From Cyclostephanos tholiformis (lineage: Eukaryota; Bacillariophyta; Thalassiosirophyceae; Thalassiosirales; Thalassiosiraceae), in NCBI GenBank assembly GCA_036939975.1, contig JALLPB010000916.1, positions 1 to 12,214 of the forward strand: DNA of 12,214 bases. Reading direction: 5' to 3'. Of the stretch, positions 7,063 through 12,214 are shown piece by piece; the stretch's first letter is position 1, and the number at the start of each line of letters is the position of its first letter. A program made the position numbers and the translations under genes. Under the pieces are notes generated by a model. That model searched no databases and was not told the origin of the DNA. It worked only from the letters and a program-made list of their open reading frames with translations.

Positions 7063-9829
7063 TCAAACGAATCCAAAATATTTGGCGCCGAATGCGATAC
7101 CGAGACCCCCAAACGCCAACGCGCACGGCGCGGCCACCCTCGCAAAGTAAATCAGCACGCTGCACTCTCCGATGCTGTCAATCTCATACGCGCACCTCCA
7201 AACTCCGCCGTGGAACGAGCCGTACGAGAAGAGCTGGTTGGGATTGGCCAGCCTTGTTTTGGGATTGGCAACGCCCCCGGGATTGTTGAGGTCGTGGAAT
7301 AGGATGGCTATCATGACCGACTTGGACGTCTCCGGCGCGAAGATCTCGTACGGGGCGAAGTAGGGCATCCCCTCGTAGGCCCAGGCGAAGGTGCGATTCT
7401 GGGTCACAGACGCGGTGGACGTGGATGGCGCCACGTTCGAGGAGACGACGTGTCCCTCGTCGCGCGCGACGACGGCGCGCCAGTGTTGCATGCGCTTCGC
7501 GAGGGCTGTTTTGTATTGGTATCGGATATTTGGGTCGTATATGAGTTGGGGGGGTAAAGGAATGAACGAAATAATCGGTCGGTTCGAGAGCTAACGATCC
7601 CCGGGGACTTACCGTAGTTCGGGCCCTGCGCGACGCTGATACCATTGACGTAATAAAATTCCCCGCCCGTCCCCGAGACCGGATCGCGGACGTTCTTCCT
7701 GAGCACCTTCTTCCCGCCCAGTAGCTTCATCAGCATGCAGAACGGCCTCCTAGAGTAATCGGCGTACCTCGACGCGGCGGCGTCGTGCGCCTCCTTCGGG
7801 ATCAGGTGTAGGTCCGTCGGCGTGCAGAGGTAGGCGAGGCTCGTCTTGCCGCCCTTCCTCCTGGCGCACAAATCGCGGCATATGGCGTCCATGGCCAACG
7901 ATACCTGCACGTGCAGCGCGCCGTTGAGGTAGGCGTAACTGCCGATCGTGAACGCCTTCCCGGGGTACAGGTCGACGAGCCAATCGCGCACGATCGGTGT
8001 CTCGGTGAAGAGGTTGCATCCCGAGCAGGCGTAAACCTCGTCGTCGTCGACGCATTTTCCCTGTTCCTTGGTCATCGGGAACGTGATCGAGCCGTACGAG
8101 TTTTTCGCGCTCTCGATCAAGCGCTTCCATATGAACGGCCTGTCGAGGTCGATTGCAACGACGTTCGCGCCGAGGGAGAGCAGGACCTCGAGCGGACCCA
8201 TGGCCGATCCGGCACCCAGCAGGACGAAGTACCGATCGCTGAGGTCGATCCAACCCGGATTCACGCTGCATAGGATGATGGCATCGCCGGCGCTCGGCTC
8301 GATGGTGCCGTATTCGACCCACTTGCCGACCTGTTCCCTAAGCTCGTCGCCGGATATCTTCCGTCCCTTGTACGAGATTTCCAATTTCCTATCCGCCTTC
8401 GATGGAGCGGTCAATTCCCCCTTCACGTACCCCGTGTAGAACTTGGCGTCGTTCTTGGCCGACATGGCCTCCGCGAAGGACGTCGTGGTAGTGCCGTCCT
8501 TGCTGACGAATTGGAACGTTTCGTACGCAGCGTCCAATCCCGCCCGCGCGATCTTCAACGCGTCCTCGGGGGACCGGCACTGCCTCTCGACCATATTCAC
8601 CAAGTGCTTGACGTATCCGAATCGCCACTTCCGTTCGGCCAATACGGCATCGGCGGACTCGGGATCGACGACGCGCATCGCCGCGGCGAGTATCGACTTG
8701 GACGTGTCGGTGGACGAACGATTGCCTGACGCGACGTCGGTTACGGGCCATACCAGTCCACGCGGAGGCGGGGGGGGCCTCGCGAAACGATTGCGGAATG
8801 CCCTCTTGCGATTACCGACCATGTTGAGTATCATAGGCAACGCGCCGGGGACGTAAATTATCGGGAATATCATCGCCGACCAGTACATGACGTTTTCATA
8901 TTCGGGTCCGAACATCGACAGGTAGACGGGGCATCTCGACGAGTTGATGAAGACGCTCAATTCCCCGGCGATGCCCGTGGGATACAGTATCGCGAAGAGG
9001 GAATAACGAAGCCAGAAGAGGGGGTAAGGCGTGCCTTTCGTGGCATCGCCGGACACTATCGCCGCGACGTAAAAGAGGTATCGAGGCACCTCCACCAACG
9101 CCCACGATAGGATCATTAATGCCGCACCCCAATGCGCTGGTTTGGTCGCGCGGGTTTTTGGCGTTTCGGGTTAAAGACGAAGAGAGAGAGAGAGAGAGAG
9201 ACCCAACACCCAACGAATGATGAAGCGACGGAATGACCCAACGTAAAGGCGCGGGATGGAAGAAGGGGGGGGGGGGGGGGGGGGGGGGGGGGGATGTAGT
9301 AAAAAGGGACGGATGAAACAAAAAATAGACAACGATCGGTAAGCGGCAATAAATCAAGGAAATGGGAAGAGGGGGGGGAGTCGACGGGAAGGATTTTCAT
9401 ATTATAAATATGCAACATACCCTGGGCCCTAGGACTGGAATTGACAAAATGCAACGCCGCGATGCGACTACCGACTTGCAATACCGTGACGAATATCGGA
9501 CTACGCACGAGTCCGGCGACGGCATGGGCGATTTCGCCGATGGCCATGCTCTGCACCACGGTGAGTACGAGCGCGAGGCCTACATCGTTCGGATCGTTCG
9601 AATAGCCGGCGGTCTTGGGATTGGAATAGTACATCACGGATCCGGCATATCGCATGGCATCGGCGTAGGACGACGAGCCGTTGGAGAGGGCGTATGCGAA
9701 CGCGTGATATAGGGATGGCACGCCCAATGCCAACACGTACGACCAACCGAGGCAACATAGCGCGTTGTAACATATTAGGTAGTATTCCTTAATACCCATC
9801 TTCGGTGGGGTCTTTGGGGAGGACGACAT
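7063..9829 (-). CDS. HACD: 3-hydroxyacyl-CoA dehydratase fused to a Rossmann-motif domain (3 exons, 791 aa)
   Basis: The coding parts are 9829-9421, 9136-7613 and 7505-7063, which join in frame to 2,376 nt (791 residues). Residues ~10-250 form a whole HACD/PHS1/PTPLA dehydratase. There is an N-terminal YYLICYNALCCLGWSYVLAL segment, then SWALVEVPRY (147-156), then LRYSLFAILYPTGIAGEL with Tyr188 and Glu195, spaced seven apart like the catalytic pair of yeast Phs1. Several membrane spans are evident. Enzymes of this family remove water from (3R)-3-hydroxyacyl-CoA in the third step of ER very-long-chain fatty-acid elongation. A Pro-rich linker (~254-263) leads to a second part of ~520 residues. 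It holds VLLGAGSAMGPLEVLLSLGA with Gly444, Gly446 and Gly450, then VVAIDLDR with Asp466, as in a dinucleotide- or SAM-binding Rossmann fold, then CSGC (507-510), and ends in a hydrophobic segment (~760-787). I see no clear YxxxK dehydrogenase motif, so its reaction is unknown. Family members are normally about 200-290 residues. The start at 9829 matches the family's usual N-terminus. Confidence 0.93.
7506..7612 (-). other. Intron 2 of the dehydratase fusion gene
   Basis: The sense strand reads TACG|GTAAGTCC at the donor and ACAAAACAG|CCCTCG at the acceptor, a phase-1 intron of 107 nt. Splicing joins AQGPNY to ALAKRMQHWRAVV and extends the protein by 147 residues in frame to the TGA at 7065-7063. 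Reading through the donor instead gives low-complexity Ser/Arg/Thr text, which supports the intron. Confidence 0.88.
9181..9201. repeat. AG dinucleotide microsatellite in intron 1
   Basis: About ten AG units run on the plus strand, read as CT on the sense strand of the gene. The tract lies about 45-65 nt upstream of the intron 1 acceptor and may act as part of a pyrimidine tract, although it is rather far from the splice site. Confidence 0.9.
9265..9293. repeat. 29-bp G homopolymer in intron 1 (poly-C on the sense strand)
   Basis: An unbroken run of 29 G lies inside intron 1 of the minus-strand gene. Such a run is difficult to sequence, so its length is uncertain. Confidence 0.9.
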
Positions 9830-10092
9830 CGTCTACCGTTCCTTTCGTCCGCTTTAGAGGAGGGTACCGTACAACATAACATGTGAGGGTGCCGATTGAG
9901 AGAGAAGATATTATGCTCCGTCATTTTTTTTTGGACTCGCTTGCAATGACAACAACAACAACAACAGGGACACGTCACCCGCCCTAACGATCAATCTATC
10001 CTCCACGTGGAATCTGGAGGACACAACATGGTAATACGCAGGAATTATTAATTCGCAATAGTAATCAAAAGAGAGAAAAGCTTCGTTCAACT
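9830..10092 (-). promoter_or_regulatory. 263-bp gap between two co-directional genes
   Basis: This gap must hold both the 3' end of the permease transcript and the promoter of the dehydratase gene, whose ATG is at 9829. It contains a CAA repeat of about six units (9948-9966; TTG on the sense strand). No clear TATA box or polyadenylation signal is visible. The assignment as promoter rests on position only. Confidence 0.4.
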
Positions 10093-11502
10093 TCACAACA
10101 ACATCATAATCTTCTCGCGAATCTCGGGTAAAATGAGTGCCACCGAAATGACAACAAGCGCAATCAAGGTAACATCGCCCCCTCCAAGTCTGCCTGGCAT
10201 ATCCGCTCGTGGACCAGTAGCAACCTCCTCCTCCGATGAGCTACTATCATTACGGCGAAGGGAGAGGATCGATATTGCTGGTATTATGCCATAAAGAGAC
10301 ACGGCACCGAGCAATCCGGCCTCCTCCAATGCAACGAGGAACAGGTTTGGGAATGCATAAGCGAGAAATACGGGCGGCCCGAGCGCGAGAGCGGCGGCCA
10401 ATGTACGCGATTTGGGAATATCGCCCAACGACATTGTCGATACATCCTTGTTCCTTGACAATGACGACGATGATAATCCCAGAGACGACGAGTCGTCCTC
10501 TTCCTTGGACAGCGGAGTCATGATATTATTCATCCCATCTTGGAAGAAGTCGATAAGCGACACGGACGCACCGGCCATGCTCGAACCGATGGCACAAAAT
10601 GAAAAGACCCCGACCAAATAATCGGACTCGAACGTCGTACCATCGCCGCCGACGACGCGCCCACCGCCGAGGAGCGCGCTCGTCGGCTCGTTCGATGCAT
10701 CGATAACGCCAAGGGAGATCGCCTCCCATATCGCGTATAGGATCAGGGGCATCAGACTCCCGAGGAGTATCGCGCGTCTCGTCCTCATCGGGTCGTTATT
10801 CAAGTATCGTAGCATGGTCGGCACGACGTTCTGCGCTCCCAATGACAATATGCCTACGGATATCACGTTCGGGTACACGACGTCCCAATTCGCTCGATGA
10901 TATGACAGATTCGATACCTCCACGTGCGGTAGGGCGGATGACACGAGTCCCACGAACGATGCGATCAGTCCTAATACGAGTACCCTATTGATAACGTCCA
11001 CGCCGTACGTTCCACCGCGCACGACTAGGATGGCGAAGGACGATGCGAAGAGGACCGATCCCACGGACGGATTCATCGCGACGGCGAAAGTCGGATCGTT
11101 CGTGATTTCCATCGAGTATCGCGACAACAATGACCCCCCCCCGGACGCGTAAGCGACTAGTATCGACGTTAGGAGGAACCAAAAGAGGGATGCGGTAACG
11201 ACTTCGCCCATCGGTCCCAGCGACATCCTCGATATGGATAGGAACGACATCGCGTCGTCGTCGAGATCTCCGCCATCGTCATCGTCTCGAGGCGACGGCG
11301 AGCGAGACAACCAACATGCCTCGAGCGCGACGAGGGACGTGACATAGGTGTACGCCCAGCACAGGACTAGACCGAATATCGACGGGACGAATCCAGCGTC
11401 TCGCGTTTCCATCGGAAGCGCGAGTGCTCCCGCTCCCACGGCGGTGCCGGCGAATAGGAGGGATGCGCCGAGGATGCTACCCGACGTCGTCGTCGCGCTC
11501 AT
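10093..11502 (-). CDS. Tyrosine/tryptophan permease family amino-acid transporter
   Basis: An uninterrupted frame of 469 residues with about eleven hydrophobic segments. The N-terminus GSILGASLLFAGTAVGAGAL followed by ALPMETRDAGFVPS is the hallmark first span of the TyrP/Mtr family (APC superfamily), in the form seen in plant and algal homologues. The late segment with PPVFLAYAFPNLFLVALEEAG and SLYGIIPA also fits this family. These proteins take up aromatic amino acids, usually by ion symport. Members are often near 400 residues. The extra length here comes from an Asp-rich loop (~70-88) after the second span, a Ser-rich loop (~335-360) and a Ser/Glu-rich loop near the C-terminus. The ATG at 11502 follows a TAG at 11508-11506 in the same frame, so either it is the true start or an upstream exon is spliced on at that point (see the candidate leader exon). 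The substrate is inferred from the family only. Confidence 0.88.
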   Translation of the reverse strand: MSATTTSGSILGASLLFAGTAVGAGALALPMETRDAGFVPSIFGLVLCWAYTYVTSLVALEACWLSRSPSPRDDDDGGDLDDDAMSFLSISRMSLGPMGEVVTASLFWFLLTSILVAYASGGGSLLSRYSMEITNDPTFAVAMNPSVGSVLFASSFAILVVRGGTYGVDVINRVLVLGLIASFVGLVSSALPHVEVSNLSYHRANWDVVYPNVISVGILSLGAQNVVPTMLRYLNNDPMRTRRAILLGSLMPLILYAIWEAISLGVIDASNEPTSALLGGGRVVGGDGTTFESDYLVGVFSFCAIGSSMAGASVSLIDFFQDGMNNIMTPLSKEEDDSSSLGLSSSSLSRNKDVSTMSLGDIPKSRTLAAALALGPPVFLAYAFPNLFLVALEEAGLLGAVSLYGIIPAISILSLRRNDSSSSEEEVATGPRADMPGRLGGGDVTLIALVVISVALILPEIREKIMMLL

Positions 11503-11693
11503 CGACTACCTCGCCTTCCTCCTCCACCCCCGCCCCCCCGCCGAGTCGTGGTCGTCGTCCTCGTTTATCGTCCTCGGTACCGCGAAAAAGCAATGTTCGA
11601 CGATGACGATACCGACCTTCGAGGGGGTGTTGGGGACCAAGCGGGAATGGCGGGAACAAAAGATAACGAAATTGACGTGGCGCACGCGGAGAG

Positions 11694-11720
11694 NGGGGGG
11701 GGGGGGGGGGGGGGGGGGGG
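11694..11720. repeat. Ambiguous base followed by a 26-bp G homopolymer
   Basis: The only N of the window is at 11694 and is directly followed by 26 G (11695-11720). This suggests a collapsed or gap-joined run in the assembly, so lengths and phases across this point cannot be trusted. Confidence 0.92.
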
Positions 11721-11778
11721 ACGACCGCGATGATGATGACGGAGGGGACGTGTCCCACCCAATAATATTCGGCATGGC

Positions 11779-11805
11779 GAGGAGGAGGACGACGACGACG
11801 ACGAC
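11779..11805. repeat. GAG/GAC trinucleotide repeat
   Basis: Three GAG units are followed by six GAC units (11788-11805). On the minus strand this reads as a GTC/TCG repeat, giving a Ser run in one frame. It lies upstream of the permease start in a probably non-coding part. Confidence 0.85.
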
Positions 11806-11840
11806 GATACATTTAATGGGCGGCGAGTGATCTCCCTCAC

Positions 11841-11963
11841 GACGAGTCGCGATGGCGGCGGGGTGTAGGCGTCGCAACCGGCGGCCGACGTCGTCGTCCC
11901 GATGCAAACGACGACGCAGCACCAACCCGCCGCGATCGTCGATCTCGTCCCGAACTTACTCAT
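11841..11963 (-). CDS. Candidate first exon of the permease: plastid-targeting leader
   Basis: From an ATG at 11963 the minus strand reads MSKFGTRSTIAAGWCCVVVC, then IGTTTSAAGCDAYTPPPSRLV. That is a short basic start, a hydrophobic core, and an Ala-Tyr site followed by a Pro/Ser/Arg-rich stretch. This is the layout of a diatom bipartite plastid presequence, where a signal peptide ends near an ASAF-like motif whose Phe may be replaced by another aromatic residue. The 41 codons end exactly at a GTGAGG donor in phase 0, matching the phase of the candidate acceptor at 11506. An alternative in-frame ATG lies at 12020. A stronger-looking donor (GTAAGT at 11959-11954) would splice the signal peptide out, which counts against the model. 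It would give a protein of about 511 residues. Confidence 0.35.
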
Positions 11964-12214
11964 TCGGTCCGACGATGACGATATCATGCTCGAATTATCA
12001 ATCAGTCCTCTCGAACTCATATATGCATGCGGCAGCGGCGGCGGCGGCGCTCGGGGGTTGAGGAATCATTGTGTTTGGGGGGGATGAGAACTTCGAAATC
12101 GATTATTTTTTGTCTCTGTCTTGATATAATATTCGAGTGGGCTTAAATTTTTTTTTTGGGGACAATTTTGGGGGGGTGCAGGGGGATGACGTCACATAGT
12201 GATACTCGGACACT
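11964..12214 (-). promoter_or_regulatory. Probable upstream region of the permease gene
   Basis: This stretch lies 5' of the permease and of its candidate leader. It includes T-runs (12147-12157), several G-runs and a CRE-like palindrome. No further gene is recognisable to the window end. Confidence 0.35.
12187..12194. promoter_or_regulatory. TGACGTCA palindrome (CRE-like bZIP site)
   Basis: A perfect TGACGTCA octamer, the consensus for CREB/ATF-type bZIP factors, sits about 170-230 bp upstream of the candidate leader start codons. In diatoms, TGACGT-type elements are known to mediate CO2/cAMP-responsive transcription. Its use here is inference from position. Confidence 0.3.

Larger units (their letters stand above)
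9137..9420 (-). other. Intron 1 of the dehydratase fusion gene
   Basis: The sense strand reads CAGG|GTATGTT at the donor and AACCAG|CGCATT at the acceptor, a phase-1 intron of 284 nt. Removing it joins SSPRAQ to AHWGAALMILSWALVEV, which restores the conserved dehydratase segment. Without splicing the frame ends. It contains the long homopolymer and the AG/CT repeat listed separately. Confidence 0.88.
11506..11840 (-). other. Possible 5' intron or 5' leader of the permease gene
   Basis: If the upstream leader is real, removing 11840-11506 joins it in phase 0 to TCG-ATG of the permease. The donor is GTGAGG at 11840-11835. The acceptor is GTAG at 11509-11506, which is preceded by purines and is therefore weak. 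The stretch carries a long sense-strand poly-C tract, as intron 1 of the next gene does. If there is no intron here, this is 5' untranslated sequence. Confidence 0.3.

Noticed and set aside
7578..7595. GGTTCGAGA word resembling a tRNA B box
   Set aside because: No A box at the right distance and no cloverleaf; it lies inside intron 2.
8896..9357. Minus-strand frame with a poly-Pro stretch across intron 1
   Set aside because: The Pro run is the poly-C homopolymer, and the rest is intron 1 plus exon 2 in the wrong frame.
7184..9773. Several long open frames (such as 8322-7750 and 8751-8389 on the minus strand, 8068-8439 and 8443-8856 on the plus strand)
   Set aside because: They overlap the dehydratase fusion exons in other frames and have Arg-rich or otherwise shadow-like composition expected from GC-rich coding DNA.
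11477..12020. Overlapping Ser-, Pro- and Arg-rich frames upstream of the permease
   Set aside because: They are driven by the GAC repeat and the G run across an ambiguous base. Only the short leader-like part (11963-11841) was kept, at low confidence.

Overview
The window looks like nuclear DNA of a diatom, probably a centric species. The reasons are spliced genes with GT-AG introns, a 3-hydroxyacyl-CoA dehydratase of the ER elongation type, a eukaryotic-style tyrosine/tryptophan permease relative that may carry a bipartite plastid leader, and a decayed array of cysteine-rich repeats of a kind I associate with diatom proteins. The taxon is inferred from style and content. No rRNA or tRNA gene, CRISPR array or bacterial operon structure was seen.

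The window has two parts. From 1 to about 7,060 it is AT-richer and gene-poor. It holds a hexanucleotide repeat (1-98), a minus-strand pseudogene with three in-frame stops and later frame changes (407-1401), scattered broken frames, short hairpins, a tandem repeat of about 96-106 bp (5336-5560) and a decayed Cys-repeat gene on the plus strand (about 5600-6372). I see no intact gene there.

From 7,063 to about 12,020 the DNA is GC-richer and holds two intact minus-strand genes. Transcribed first is a 469-residue (or longer) amino-acid permease (10093-11502). After a 263-bp gap comes a three-exon gene (9829 down to 7063) whose spliced product is 791 residues. Its first ~250 residues are a complete 3-hydroxyacyl-CoA dehydratase (HACD/PHS1/PTPLA) with the catalytic Tyr and Glu in place. 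The remaining ~520 residues are a separate domain with a Rossmann-type glycine motif and a C-terminal membrane segment. One uninterrupted 1,524-nt exon carries both the dehydratase active site and the Rossmann motif, so the fusion is read directly from the DNA.

The two genes need not work together. The dehydratase fusion would act in ER very-long-chain fatty-acid elongation, while the permease would move aromatic amino acids, possibly across a plastid membrane. The best lead for something undescribed is the dehydratase-Rossmann fusion. Next are a possible plastid-targeting first exon for the permease, and two long poly-C (sense-strand) tracts, one in a confirmed-by-frame intron and one in the suspected intron.
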